DNA of 64,000 bases from Prorocentrum cordatum (lineage: Eukaryota; Sar; Dinophyceae; Prorocentrales; Prorocentraceae), in NCBI GenBank assembly GCA_963575745.1, contig CAUYUJ010000857.1, positions 34,644-98,643 of the forward strand, written 5' to 3'. Below, one piece after another: positions 39,411 through 50,395 of the stretch. Below the pieces are notes generated by a model. That model was not told the origin of the DNA. It ran no database searches and saw only the letters and a program-made list of their open reading frames with translations. The translations under genes were made by a program, and so were the position numbers. Numbering within the stretch: the first letter of the stretch is position 1; every line of letters begins with the position of its first letter.

Positions 39411-40135
39411 GGGTCCGGATCCCCGCTGGGTTGTCCAAGGGGTTGTCCGAGGCAGGTCTTGTCCGAGTTGTCCTGGGGGTTGCCTGGGGTTTGTTGTTGA
39501 TCGGATTTTTCTCCATTGAACATCGTAGGGGAGGCCCCCTGTCCCGCCCAGGAACACGTGGCTTTGCTAATTATCGGGCGCCTGTCCTCGATCCATCGAC
39601 GCAGTGTTGCCGATTTCAAGTCCATGTTTTCCCCACCTGAACCAGTAGGTAGGGCAGCGCCCTGTCAGGAGCAGGATGCACGGTCATGGCAAGACAGCGT
39701 ATGCATTGTATGGCCGTGGCAAGATAGCATGCACGGCCGTGGCATTCATCATCGCTGTTGAAGGGGTCTGAAGGCAAATTCAAATTTGTCATCTTCCTCT
39801 TCCTCCCGCGTCTCATCCATCCCTCCTCCTCCTGCCTCCTCCGTACGTCCGTCCCCCGGTCGGTCCTTCCCCTCTTTATTCGTCCTTCCTTCCCTGTCAA
39901 TTCCTTCCTTCCCTCCCCTTCCCCAGTGGGCAAAAGACCTCCAAGGCCCACATCAGCCGCGCCCTGCGTCTAGACAGGTCGCAGATTCCTTATGCGACCG
40001 TCTGTCGTGTGCTTCCCAGGTCCCGCCACAACTCGTGATGTAGTTTGGGAGACGTAGGTGGGAATGGGTCACGCGGATTCGCACGCGACTTCAAGTGTGT
40101 ATGTGATGGGCAGTTGCATTAAAACAGGACTGTGG
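39411..40135. other. no gene seen
   Basis: This contains a pyrimidine-rich CCTTCCTTCC stretch near 39880-39920 and two small direct repeats (GGTTGTCC near 39430; GTGGCAAGAC near 39685). No coding texture. Confidence 0.5.
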
Positions 40136-40209
40136 GGCAGCATGGCCGAGGCCATCGCATGGTCGAGTCGTCGCACGGGCAGGTGCGAATTCGAGTCTCG
40201 ACGGTTGCC
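40136..40209 (+). tRNA. degenerate tRNA-like sequence (Ser/Leu-type box A) or SINE head
   Basis: Ends GGCAGC (40136-40141) and GTTGCC (40204-40209) can pair as an acceptor stem (one G-T). ATGGCCGAGGCC follows as box A with a GGCC/GGTC D-stem. GAATTCGAGTCTC stands as box B in an imperfect T-arm. A five-pair anticodon stem is not convincing, so no anticodon is called. The best reading is a tRNA pseudogene or the head of a tRNA-derived SINE. Confidence 0.35.
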
Positions 40210-40357
40210 TGGCCAGGCGGATCCATCCAGCAATACGATGCCCGCATGGGCAGAGGAGCTTTTTGTGCCGAGCGGGTTGCAGCTGGCACCAGGGTCAAAC
40301 ACAACGCAGGTGCTGGTGGTGCTGGTGGTGCCCCCACCAGGTTCTTCGCGTGTGTCC

Positions 40358-40722
40358 GGAGGGGACAAAACACACAGACACAAGTAATCGTCGATTCCCA
40401 GGGAAAGGTGGGAAATATGGGAAGCGGCGGAGCAGACGATCATCCAGAACGTCTGGAAAATTTAAGGGGAACCTGGTCGCAGGCCTGGATGTTGACACCA
40501 ACACCAAGATCGGCGGCGTGCCTCCACCGAGGGAAGACGGTCCCGATCTCGGTGATGGTGGTAATATTCTGGCTGCCAAGGTGACCGAAATGTTGCCACC
40601 AACGCCGAAATCTAGGATCATCTGCCCCATGTGGGGGCAATCCCCCGTGCTGGCGTTGGTGCCGAATTCCAGGCCTCCAACCTTGGGGTGTGTATCTGCT
40701 TGCCTGCGTGTCCCTGGGCCCC
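40358..40722 (+). repeat. dispersed repeat SR1, copy b, split by an M6 element
   Basis: The 5' part (GGAGGGGACAAAACACACAG, ACACAAGTAATCG) ends at about 40476. The 3' part (TTGGGGTGTGTATCTGCTTG, CGTGTCCCTGGGCCCC) starts at about 40679. The intervening 202 bp is M6. Confidence 0.75.
40477..40678 (+). repeat. palindromic element M6, copy b, inserted in SR1
   Basis: Arms AGGCCTGGATGTTGACACCA and GGCGTTGGTGCCGAATTCC, with AGGCC at both ends. Flanks AACCTGG (40470-40476) and AACCTTGG (40679-40686) look like a target-site duplication of about 8 bp. The interior matches 2768-2967. Confidence 0.75.
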
Positions 40723-40769
40723 CTGTCAGTTTGGGCTCCTCCCCTTCTCCCCCTTCCCCAACCCCTCCT

Positions 40770-40922
40770 CCTCTTTCTCCGTCCTCCTCCGTCCTCCTTC
40801 GTCCTCCTCCGTCCTCCACCTCCGCCTCCTCCTCCGTCCTCCCCGCCCTCCTCCGTCCTCCTCCGTCCTCCTCCGTCCTCCTCCTCCTCCTCCTCCTCCT
40901 CCTCCTCCTCCTCCTCCTCCTC
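40770..40922. repeat. (CTC/CTCCGTC)n array
   Basis: It begins with CCTCCGTCCTC units and becomes pure CTC near 40880. Confidence 0.9.
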
Positions 40923-41161
40923 CCCCGGCCCGGGAGGCGTGCCCGCCTCCCCAGGGGGGCCTCGGGCCTTCGGCGAGGGGAGGCCCGCGCTCCTGCGGCC
41001 CACGGCCGCGACGGCCTCGCGGTCGGCGCCGCTCACCCCGAGAGGGTGGGCGACGGTGACGGCGGCGGCGGCGGCGGCGGCGACGGGCCGTCGACGACGG
41101 GGCTCGCGCTCTTTTGACCCATAGGGGGCGTTCCAAAGAAGGGAGTTGCCATCTCTAGGAA

Positions 41162-41318
41162 GGCACCAGCCACACACCAACACCGATCCTGGCCAGGATC
41201 ACCCTAGGCCCAGGATCGGTGTATACGCCCTCCTGCCTTGCGCAAGAAGGCATATGCACCGATCCTGGGCCCAGGCTGATCCTGGGCCCAGGATCGGTGT
41301 TGGTGTATAGTTGGTGCC
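41162..41318 (-). repeat. palindromic element M2, copy b (157 bp, inverted relative to copy a)
   Basis: It has the same ends and interior as 27733-27888, but the asymmetric centre (CTCCTGCCTTGCGCAAGAAG) is reversed. A few bases beyond the ends are also shared (CGGAGG on one side, CTAG on the other), so the unit may be slightly longer. Confidence 0.85.
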
Positions 41319-41754
41319 CTCCGAATCTCTTCCGCCGGCGGAAGGGAGGCGGAAGTACAAAACGTGGCCGCCTCTGCCGGCGGAAGCCGGCGGAAGCTCG
41401 GCGGAATCTCGGCGGAAGGTGGTGGCGGACGTAAAAGATGTGCCCCCAAGAGATGAAAACAAGTTTGGGTTCGGGGTCTTCGAATTCGCCACCATTCTTG
41501 TGGCCATGGTTTCAATTGCGAATGGGAGATTGCCGCCCCGTCCCCTAGCGCAGGTTCCAATAGGTGGCGCCCCCCCCCCCCCCCGGCGTCGGCAATGCGC
41601 GTTCGCCAGTGTGTCTCGGGTGGGGGGCTTGCCAGTGTTTGCTCCTGCCGCGCTTGAAGCTTGTTTTTGCTTTACCCGCGAGGAGACAGCGTGGTGCTGG
41701 AAGAGGCAGAGGCGCGGTTCGCGCCATCTCCCTGGGAAGCGGGCAACGGGCGGA
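41319..41754. other. no gene; short GGCGGAAG repeats
   Basis: About 41330-41425 has seven or so spaced repeats of GGCGGAAG or CGGCGGAA. The rest shows no coding signal. Confidence 0.5.
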
Positions 41755-41857
<103 letters not shown>

Positions 41858-41916
41858 ATGCCACCTATGCTGTGCCTTTGTGGATGTGCGGAGTTTGAGG
41901 GGGATGTTGCTGATGC

Positions 41917-41990
41917 GGGGGAGGAGGAGGAGGAGGAGGAGGAGGAGGAGGAGGACGAGGAGGAGGAGGAGGAGGAGGAGGAGGAGGAAC
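41917..41990. repeat. (GAG)n triplet array
   Basis: A GAG run with one GAC. Confidence 0.95.
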
Positions 41991-42905
41991 GGGCTAAATC
42001 AAGAGCGACACGTAGGTCCACTCGCTTGCAGGGTGCAGCGACGGGCGCGGAAACCTAAACGAGGACGGACCAAAATCTGTTTGCAACCATGAGTGTGTTC
42101 GTTGACTCCACGCTGGGTTGGAGTGTCGCTCACCCCCAAGTTTGCCACCGAACCCGTCCCAAGGATCTGGCCAGCGATGCGGAGGGACTGGGCTTGGTGA
42201 TCCAGTGTCTTCGGGGAATCGCATTTTCGAGGCAGGACTTGCACAGATGCACCACCGGGGGACTCGATGTTCAAGGACACCTGCAGGCAGTGGGTAGTTT
42301 TATGGTTAGTCGATAGGGGCCTCGAAGATATCGACACCCACTGCCCAGTGGGGTCCAGGGATAGCGGCCCCGGCTGGTGGATGTGCATATCTAAATTTCC
42401 GCATCGCGCAAATTTCTGTTGTAGATGCTACAGAGCGCGTTTGTTTCGCCGCTTGCTTTCCCGAAAGCCTGGCTGAGCATGCGGCGAGTCCCCAGCACTC
42501 GCCACGAGCGCTCCAGGGAGCGAAGTCCAAGCAGATGTCTCGGGTCGGGCAGTAAGGGTGGGGGTGGGAAAGGAGGGGTACGAAACCAGCTGCATGCAGA
42601 TGATTCGGTAGCCCCCGCTTTGCGATTTACCATTCGTCCGCCCTCAGTGTTGGACACAAGCTTCCTCTTCCTCCGCCGGCACCTTTACACATATTCCGTC
42701 GTGCTTCTATACGGTGAGGAGCTGTTCCAAAACGCCGCCCCGCCCGCCTGCAAGTTCCAGTGGGCACAACTTCGATGCGAGCTCACCTGGAGACAGGGAT
42801 TGTTTTTGGACGCAGGCCCGCTTGGCATTGGCGAACTGTGTGTCTTCCAGCCATATAGTCTAAGAAGCACCAGCCCGGTATGAGCCTGCGTTTGTCTCAT
42901 ACGCG
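41991..42905. other. no recognisable gene
   Basis: An open frame at 42425-42883 (152 residues) has mixed composition without a domain. No repeat or structure was recognised. Confidence 0.4.
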
Positions 42906-44280
42906 TTATTCCCAACCATCCTGTGGTGTTGGGTCCTCGTTTTGAAGAGAGAGCGCCCCGCGTCCCTCCTTCCTCCCGCTGCCTCCTCCCCCTCCTCCCC
43001 CCTCCTCCCAACATCATCATCGTCAGGCACACCCCTCACACGTTTCGTGGCCCCATAGGGAGCTCCACCGAAGGTCCCCGTGGGTGTGCGCGCATGCGCC
43101 CCGCACACCCATTTCGGCACACCCCTCACACGTTTCGTGGCCCCATAGGGAGCTCCACCGAAGGTCCCAGTTGGTGTGCCCGCATGCGTCCCGCACACCC
43201 ATTTCGGCACACCCCTCACACGTTTCGTGGCCCCATAGGGAGCTCCACCGAAGGTCCCAGTGGGTGTGCCCGCATGCGTCCCGCACACCCATTTCGGCAC
43301 ACCCTCACACGTTTCGTGGCCCCATAGGGAGCTCCACCGAAGGTCCCAGTGGGTGTGCCGCATGCGCCCCGCACACCCATTTCGGCACACCCCTCACACG
43401 TTTCGTGGCCCCATAGGGAGCTCCACCGAAGGTCCCAGTGGGTGTGCCCGCATGCTTCCCGCACACACCATTTCGGCACACCCCTCACACGTTTCGTGGC
43501 CCCATAGGGAGCTCCACCGAAGGTCCCAGTGGGTGTGCCGCATGCGTCCCGCACACCCATTCGGCACACCCCACACGGTGGCCCCATAGGGAGCTCCACC
43601 GAAGGTCCCAGTGGGTGTGCCCGCATGCGTCCCGCACACCCATTTCGGCACACCCCTCACACGTTTCGTGGCCCCATAGGGAGTTCCACCGAAGGTCCCA
43701 GTGGGTGTGCCCGCATGTCTCCCAACCACCCATTTCGGCACACCCCTCACACGTTTCGTGGCCCCATAGGGAGCTCCACCGAAGGTCCCAGTGGGTGTGC
43801 CCGCATGCGTCCCGCACACCCATTTCGGCACACCCCTCACACGTTTCGTGGCCCCATAGGGAGCTCCACCGAAGGTCCCAGTGGGTGTGCCCGCATGCGT
43901 CCCGCACACCCATTTCGGCACACCCCTCACACGTTTCGGGGCCCCATAGGGAGCTCCACCGAAGGTCCCAGTGGGTGTGCCCGCATGTCTCCCCACCACC
44001 CATTTCGGCACACCCCTCACACGTTTCGTGGCCCCATAGGGAGCTCCACCGAAGGTCCCAGTGGGTGTGCCCGCATGCGTCCCGCACACCCATTTCGGCA
44101 CACCCCTCACACGCTTCGGGGCCCCATAGGGAGCTCCACCGAAGGCGCCTGTGGCTGCGTCCGCATGCCTCCCCACCATCCATTTCGGCGCACCCCTCGT
44201 TCCTCACACGTTTCGTGGCCCCTGGCCCCACATCGAGCTCCACCGAAGGCCCCAGCGGAGGCTTTCGCCCCCCGTGGGCC
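42906..44280. repeat. 90-bp minisatellite, about 14 units
   Basis: The unit contains CACACGTTTCGTGGCCCCAT, AGGGAGCTCCACCGAAGG, GTGGGTGTGCCCGCATGC and CACCCATTTCGGCACACC. Most units are 90 bp (a few 88-89), so frames stay open on both strands for hundreds of residues. Those frames have no recognisable domain and I do not call them genes. The 5' border (CCCAACCATCCTGTGGTGTT...) is repeated near 44370. Confidence 0.95.
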
Positions 44281-44364
44281 TCTTGAAACAGTCGAACGTT
44301 CTGCCAGTGCGAGAGACCCGCCAGGGGCCCTCTGTAATGTAATTCACGCAATATCACGTGCTCT

Positions 44365-45990
44365 GATTCCCAACCATCCTATGGTGTTGGGTCCTCGTTT
44401 TGAAGAGACAGCGCCCCGCGTCCCTGCTCCTCCTCTCCTCCTCCTCCCCCTCCTCCCTCCTCCCCCTCCTCCCGATACTCCCATCCCGAAACGCCCTTCT
44501 GTGGCCCTATAGGGAGCTCCACCGAAGGCCCCAGTGGGAAAGTTCGCATGCAGTTCCACGTCCATTTTGGCACACCCCTCACGCGTTTCGTGGCCCCATA
44601 GAAAGCTCCACCGAAGGCCCTAGTGGGAAAGTTCCCACGCAGTTCCACCCCTCATTTCGGCGCACCCCTCACACGCCTCGTGGCACCATCCACTGAAGGC
44701 CCCATTGGGAAAGTTCGCATGCGGTTCCACTCCCCTTTTCGGCGCACCCCTCACACGGTCCGCGGTCCCACAAGGAGCTCCACCGAAGGTTCCAGTGGGA
44801 AAGTTTGCATGCAATTCCACCCCACATTTCGGCGCACCTCTCGCACGGTTCGTGGCCCCATAGGGAGCTCCACCGAAGGCTCCAGTGGGAAAGTTTGCAT
44901 GCAGTTCCACCCCTCATTTCGGCACACCCCTCTCACACGTTTCGTGGCCCCATGGAAAGCTCAACCGAAGGCCCTAGTAGGAAAGTTCCCACGCAGTTCC
45001 GCCCCCCATTTCGGCGCACCCCTCACACGTTTCGTGGCCCCATAGGGAGCTCCACTGAAGGACATAGTTCCGGCCCCGATTTCGGCACACCCCTCACACG
45101 TTTCGTGGCCCCATAGGGAGTTCCATCGAAAGCCCCAGTGGCAGGGTTCGCATGCGGTTCCACCCCCCATTTCGGCGCACCCCTCACACGCCTCGTGGCA
45201 CCATCCACTGAAGGCCCCATTGGGAAAGTTCGCATGCGGTTCCACCCCCCTTTTCGGCGCACCCCTCACACGGTCCGCGGTCCCACAAGGAGCTCCACCG
45301 AAGGTTCCAGTGGGAAAGTTTGCATGCAATTCCACCCCACATTTCGGCGCACCTCTCGCACGGTTCGTGGCCCCGTAGGGAGCTCCACCGAAGGCTCCAG
45401 TGGGAAAATTTGCATGCAGTTCCACCCCTCATTTCGGCACACCCCTCTCACACGTTTCGTGGCCCCATGGAAAGCTCCACCGAAGGCCCTAGTAGGAAAG
45501 TTCCCACGCAGTTCCACCCCCCATTACGGCGCACCCCTCACACGTTTCGTGGCCCCATAGGGAGCTCCACTGAAGGACATAGTTCCGGCCCCGATTTCGG
45601 CACACCCCTCACACGTTTCGTCGCCCCATAGGGAGTTCCATCGAAAGCCCCAGTGGCAGGCGGTTCCACCCCCCATTTCGGCACACCCCTCACACGCCTC
45701 GTGGCACCATAGGGAGCTCCACCGACGGCCCCAATGGCAGGGTTCGCATGCAGTTCCCCGCCCATTTCGGCACACCCCTCACGCGTTTCGTGGCCCCGTC
45801 GGGAGTTCCAACGAAGGCCCCAGTGGGAAAGTGCGCAAGCAGTTCCACACCCCATTTCGACGCACCCCTCACACGGTCCGTTGCCCTATGTAGGACTCCA
45901 CCAAATGCCCCAGTTGCAGGGTTCGCATGCAGTTGCACCCCCATTTCGGCTCATCTCTCATCTGTTTCGTCGCCCAATCGGGAGCTTTAC
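44365..45990. repeat. diverged minisatellite with a 515-bp higher-order repeat
   Basis: It begins with a second copy of the border sequence CCCAACCATCCTATGGTGTT. Units resemble the 90-bp unit but with GGGAAAGTTCGCATGC and GCAGTTCCAC. A block of several units is duplicated with a 515-bp period: ACACGCCTCGTGGCACCATC at 44671 and 45186. A third, more diverged period begins at 45692. Confidence 0.9.
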
Positions 45991-46563
45991 CGAAGACGAT
46001 ACAACCAGGCACGGAACTCACAACTGCATATGGTTGGGTCCTTCGCCAGGCTAGTTGTTTTCTAGGCCCGTGTGGGCACTATCAATTTGTTGTCCATACG
46101 TGCGAGAGGCCTTGGGTATGTACAGCTGTCGGCTATGAGTAATATATTCTAAGTAGCTCCAAGAAGCCCACGGTAGGCAGACGATGTCTTGTCGATGATG
46201 CGTTCTCCTGAAGGTATGCGGAAGCACGTCTTTGTAAGCAAGATGCCACGTGTTCGATTTGAGGTTGTGCCAATGTCTTTCCATTGCTTATGTGGCGTTC
46301 CAGCGTTGTCGCAGAGTCTGCTCTTCAGCCCTGCTAAATGCGTGAACCAGAGCTCGGTGCCCGCAGGTTCTTGCCTCCATAGAGAGCTTGTACCTAGACG
46401 AGCTGAAGCCGTTCGGCCGCATCTTGCGGAAGCGAGTTGCGGAGAGAGCGGTGCCAGCGGGCGGGGTGGTGCTGTGGGCAGGGCGTTGTTGGCAGAGGAG
46501 GTAAACGAATTGAACATTTAAAGCGCTGGTATTGAAGAAGAACATAACAGCCTGACCAGAGAC
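45991..46563. other. no recognisable gene
   Basis: Moderate GC, with short frames on both strands and no domain. Confidence 0.4.
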
Positions 46564-46700
46564 TGTTGGAAGCTCCGCGACGATATCTCGGGTCTGCGCT
46601 GGGCCCCCCCTGGCGGCGCCTCCGGTGCCGCCCCTGGCGCGATCCGCGCGCCGGAGAGGGGGGTTCCTGATCCGAGAATGACGCCCGGAGCTCCGAGAGC
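46564..46700 (+). repeat. palindromic element M3, copy a
   Basis: Left arm TTGGAAGCTCCGCGACGATA, then TCTGCGCTGG. The right arm is its imperfect inverse around CGGAGCTCCGAGAGC. The centre has the short palindromes GGCGGCGCC and GCGCGCC. Related copies are at 49181-49329 and 60464-60588. Confidence 0.6.
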
Positions 46701-46745
46701 TTTTGTGTTTATGAGTTTTGCCCTTCCTCTGTGTAGCATTTGTCA

Positions 46746-46912
46746 GGAGGGGAAAAAACATACAGACACAATGAATCGGCGACTCCCAGGAGGAATGGGA
46801 AAATATGGGAAGTGGGGGGGAAGACGAAAACCCAGAAACTATAGGAAAATAATGGGAATCCTGTTATTTGTGTCTATTTATTTGTGTGTCCCAGGGCCCC
46901 TTCAATTTGAAG
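46746..46912 (+). repeat. dispersed repeat SR1, copy c
   Basis: GGAGGGGAAAAAACATACAG, ACACAATGAATCGGCGACTC, GGGAAGTGGGGGGGAAGACG, and TTGTGTCTATTTATTTGTGT with GTCCCAGGGCCCCTT. Confidence 0.8.
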
Positions 46913-47824
46913 CGCCAGCAGGAGCACGTCGGACAGGCTTTGTGCCCATTTCAGCGGGGTTGCGCTGGTTCTATTTTCAGGCGAGGCCAGTTGCAGTGTT
47001 GCTTCTCTGCGGCAGACGCAGTATTCCTACGGTCGTCACTTGGCTCGCGAATCGGCCTCTTACAAATCGTTGTGAAAATCCAGTGTTCGTCTAAACCTTG
47101 CGCGTAGTGGAATTTGTCAGATTGTTCGCATTGCTCACACCCGCGTGACAGTGGTCTCCAATTTTCCATGTGCCAGGTGCGAATTGTGCTAAGCAGAGTT
47201 TCGGAGCCTCTTCCTTCTGTTGTCGACGTCTTCTGGGATTCATTCATGGGCGCGGCGTCAACAGTGTCAGGTAGCGCTACATCGAATACGCTCCCACCTT
47301 GGCCATTGGAACCATCTCGTAGCTGGAGCTCGTCGCGAGAGTCCGCAAATCGAGGCAGCCGTCGGAATCGAACTACATGCGTGGCGCCCGCAGTGTCTCA
47401 GAACGTAGCCCCTCAGAAGAAGGTTTGTGAACGAAGCAGGTCGAAGGACAGGGTCAGTGGCCATTGAAGGCCAGGCGGGTCGCGCATGAGCTTCGAAAGC
47501 TTCCGCCTCGTATTCCGTCTACAGTCAAGCCGCACCATGAGATGAGAAGCTTTCCAACGGCACTCGTCCTTGCCCCTCGGCCCATCCTAGCCCATGGCCA
47601 TGGGCCATTCCAGAGCCGCCTGCGACCTGATTCGATGCAATTCGATTCGCCGGCTGGGGTCGCAATCCCGACTTGATTCCCTTCGACTCGATTCACCGGC
47701 ATCGGTTGGGTTTAGAGTCTAGCCAGAGCCGGGCGCGGCGATCTGATTTCGAATCGATTCGGGACGATGCGTCGGCGATCCGACCCGTGTCTGATCCGAG
47801 CCGAGTTCGCGACTCAAATCCATC
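46913..47824. other. no recognisable gene
   Basis: The open frame 47114-47467 (117 residues, serine/arginine-rich) has no domain. Near 47620-47760, GATTCGA-type words repeat (TTCGATTCG, ACTCGATTC, AATCGATTCG). Confidence 0.4.
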
Positions 47825-47966
47825 AGGAGGGGAAAAAGCACACAGACACAAGTAATCGTCAATCCCCCGGAAAATTCAGTAAAATGTGGGAAGTGGGGGG
47901 GAAGACGAACAGATGGGGAATCTTGGGGGTTGTGTCTATTTCTTCGTGTGTCCCTGGGCCCCTTGA
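47825..47966 (+). repeat. dispersed repeat SR1, copy d
   Basis: GGAGGGGAAAAAGCACACAG, ACACAAGTAATCGTCAATCC, GGGAAGTGGGGGGGAAGACG, and TTGTGTCTATTTCTTCGTGT with GTCCCTGGGCCCCTT. This is the closest to a consensus. Confidence 0.8.
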
Positions 47967-48597
47967 ATCCAGCTCTGCTTCCACCGCCTGTCCACTTCGG
48001 CCTCTCGATGTGGGGCGCCCAAAGGCCCTGCGCCCCTGGCGCGCATCCTGCTGAGTCGGGTCGCGCTCTCACCCCCCCCCCCTGCTTTTCCGACCGAGGG
48101 AGCGGCAGGAATCGGTCGGGGGCAGGCGCCGGCGGGCACGCGGCCGGACCAGGAGGAGGCCGCGAGGGCTGGGCAGTCAGTGGTGTCGGGCCTGCGAGCT
48201 GACGCCAAAGCCGCCATGATCGGGCGCTGCTTCTGGGGGAGGAGTACAGTGGAGGCCAGTCCACAAGAAGCCTTCCACAAGAGGCCCAATCCTCAGACCC
48301 CAGGACGTCCACTGATTTTGGGTGTGGGAGCGTCACGCTCTCCATCGCAAAACCATCGAAACCCAAGAAACCCACGGCACCCTGGAGGCGAGCAGGGTGT
48401 TTCTTGGGGCATGGGTCTCCACTGTAAGTGGGAGCGCAGAAACGTTTAACTTTCGTGCCCCCTTTGGGCCCCGGATGGCGCCTTTGGGGCACAAAAGGTG
48501 CATACAGCTTCAACCCGCCCCCATTTTTGATCGCACCCCCCCACTGTCCGACGCGCGGCAAGGCAGGGGGTTACCTAAACTCCGGGTGAAGCTGATC
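47967..48597. other. no gene seen; one phrase shared with 60600-60760
   Basis: About 48240-48420 (ACAAGAAGCC...CACCCTGGAGGCGAGCAGGG, with GAAACCCA) is similar in reverse complement to about 60605-60760 (CACCCTGCTTGCCACCAGGG, GGGTTTCTT). This indicates another dispersed repeat of about 160 bp. Confidence 0.45.
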
Positions 48598-48978
48598 CTG
48601 GATGCGGTGCTGGTGGTAATTTCTCGGTCACCTGAGACGCCCGAGCATTGCCACCAGGGGCAATCACCGAGCTCAGGAGCATCTCCCCTCGGCGGAGGTA
48701 ACCGCCGATAGTGGTGTTGGTGCCAACCTTAGTGGGCCCCGGAAGCGGCAGGGCAATTTTTTCGCCGTTTCCAGAAAGCGTCTCTTGAAAATGGAAACAG
48801 CAACAGAACGGCGGCCGGAAACGGCAAAAAACGGCTCCAAGATTCGAACCGGAGCCGGAACCAGCAAAACAACGGCGACGGAACCAGCAAACAAACGGCG
48901 TCGGAACCGGCAACAAAAACGACCCTGTCGTTTCCAGGGCCCACTTAGGGTGCCAACCTATAGACCTCCGAAATCTGT
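48598..48978 (-). repeat. palindromic element M6, copy c, split by M5
   Basis: Reverse-complemented, it gives CACCAACACCACTATCGGCG, CTCGGTGAT and CAGGTGACCGA, matching 40477-40678. It is interrupted at GGTGCCAACCT by a 219-bp M5 element. Confidence 0.7.
48730..48948 (+). repeat. palindromic element M5, copy a, inserted in M6
   Basis: Ends TAGTGGGCCCCGGAAGCGGC and TCGTTTCCAGGGCCCACTTA are imperfect inverted repeats. GGTGCCAACCT precedes (48719-48729) and follows (48949-48959) as an exact 11-bp duplication. The interior repeats CGGAACCAGCAAA-type words. The reverse-oriented relative is at 62784-63005. Confidence 0.8.
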
Positions 48979-49180
48979 TTCCGCCATCGACCAGCAGTGC
49001 CTTCTGCGCAAGGGCGCCTCTCCTCCTGACTCGCACCTGCCGTCGATCCTCCTCGTCCTCCTGCTTCGCACTCTCGGAGGTGGGTCGCTCGAGACCACGG
49101 TGGTCCTCCCGCCAGGCCCGATTCCGATCGAAATTGTTTTCTAGACCCCACCTTAGATGAAGACAAAACGGCATAAACAT

Positions 49181-49329
49181 AAACTTTTGGAGCTCCGCAC
49201 GGATTTCTTGGATCTGCGCTGGACCCCCTCTCCCTAGCGCGCGGGGCGCGCCAGGGGAGGCGCCGGGAGCGCCGCCGGGGGTCCCCAGCGCGGATCTCAG
49301 AAATCTGCGCGGAGCGCCCAAAGTTTTTG
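49181..49329 (+). repeat. palindromic element M3, copy b (149 bp)
   Basis: Left AAACTTTTGGAGCTCCGCAC, GGATTTCTTGGATCTGCGCT. Right CGCGGATCTCAGAAATCTGC, GCGGAGCGCCCAAAGTTTTT. The arms pair over about 42 bases with few mismatches. Confidence 0.8.
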
Positions 49330-49950
49330 TGTATGCCGTCTTTTCCTCTTCGACTCTTCGGGGATGGACAGCACCCCCTTTAGCAACACGTGGTTTAGTG
49401 AAAACGATCTCGGGCCCAGACCTGGCGGGCGCAAGCCTGGAAAATGACGGCCGCGGTTCCCTCTCGAGAACTGAAAACGGACAACTCACTAATCGACGTG
49501 GCAGGGTGGGGGTTCTGTACACCCCCGAACTCCTGGGGTCCAACCCGACCCATTGTTTCCCAAGCGGATCTTGGGATTCCCAAAACCGTGTGGTCACAGA
49601 CCGTGCGGTGACCTCGGAACCCCCAGAGACCTCACTGCACGGTCCGTCACCGCACGGCCTTGGGACCCTGGAGGCCCCAGTCGCCCAAGACATCCTCGAG
49701 GGAACGACCGCAGTCCCAAGACCGTGCGGTGACCCCGTATCCCCACCGACTCACCACGCGCTGTGGTCACCACCCCGTTTTGGGGGTCCTCGAGGAGCCA
49801 GCCGTGGCGACGAGCGGCCTCCGGGAGGAGAGGCCGAACCAAACCGCCAGTGGGGGGGCCGGCGTTGTCTCGACAGCGGCCCTCCTCCGAGACGGGGACG
49901 GATCGGCAATGAGAGGACCCCCCAAGCCTTTGGGGTGCGACCTGAGTTAG
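49330..49950. other. no gene seen
   Basis: Phrases ACCGTGCGGTGACC / GGTCACAGACCGTGCGG recur near 49585, 49635 and 49715 as short direct and inverted repeats. A similar phrase set occurs near 28940-29060. Confidence 0.45.
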
Positions 49951-50395
49951 GAGAAGGAGGAGGAGGAGGAGGAGGAGGAGGAGGAGGAGGAGGAGGAGGA
50001 GGAGGAGGAGGAGGAGGAGGAGGAGGAGGAGGAGGAGGAGGAGGAGGAGGAGGAGGAGGAGGGAGGAGGAGGAGGAGGAGGAGGAGGGAGGAGGAGAGGA
50101 GGAGGAGGAGGAGGAGGAGGAGGAGGAGGAGGAGGAGGAGGAGGAGGAGGAGGAGGAGGAGGAGGAGGAGGAGGAGGAGGAGGGAGGAGGAGGAGGTAGG
50201 AGGAGGAGGAGGAGGAGGAGGAGGAGGAGGAGGAGGAGGAGGAGGAGGAGGAGGAGGAGGAGGAGGAGGAGGAGGAGGGAGGAGGAGGGGGGAGGAGGAG
50301 GAGGAGGAGGAGGGGGAGGGGGAAAAGGAGGAGGTGGGGGAGGGGGAGGGAGATTGGAGGGGAAGGAAGGAAGGGAGGAGGAGGATGGGGGAGGG
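49951..50395. repeat. (GGA)n triplet array, longest in the window
   Basis: About 440 bases of GGA units with a few GGGA and TAG interruptions. All glycine, arginine and glutamate frames are artefacts. Confidence 0.97.

Noticed and set aside
40136-40209. A functional tRNA gene
   Set aside because: The acceptor and D stems pair, but the anticodon stem does not and the T-arm is imperfect, so only a tRNA-like relic is called.
43438-44512. Open frames of 261-327 residues on both strands with a 30-residue repeat
   Set aside because: They are produced by a 90-bp minisatellite whose unit length is divisible by three. All frames are open alike and indels of single units shift them, so there is no evidence of coding.
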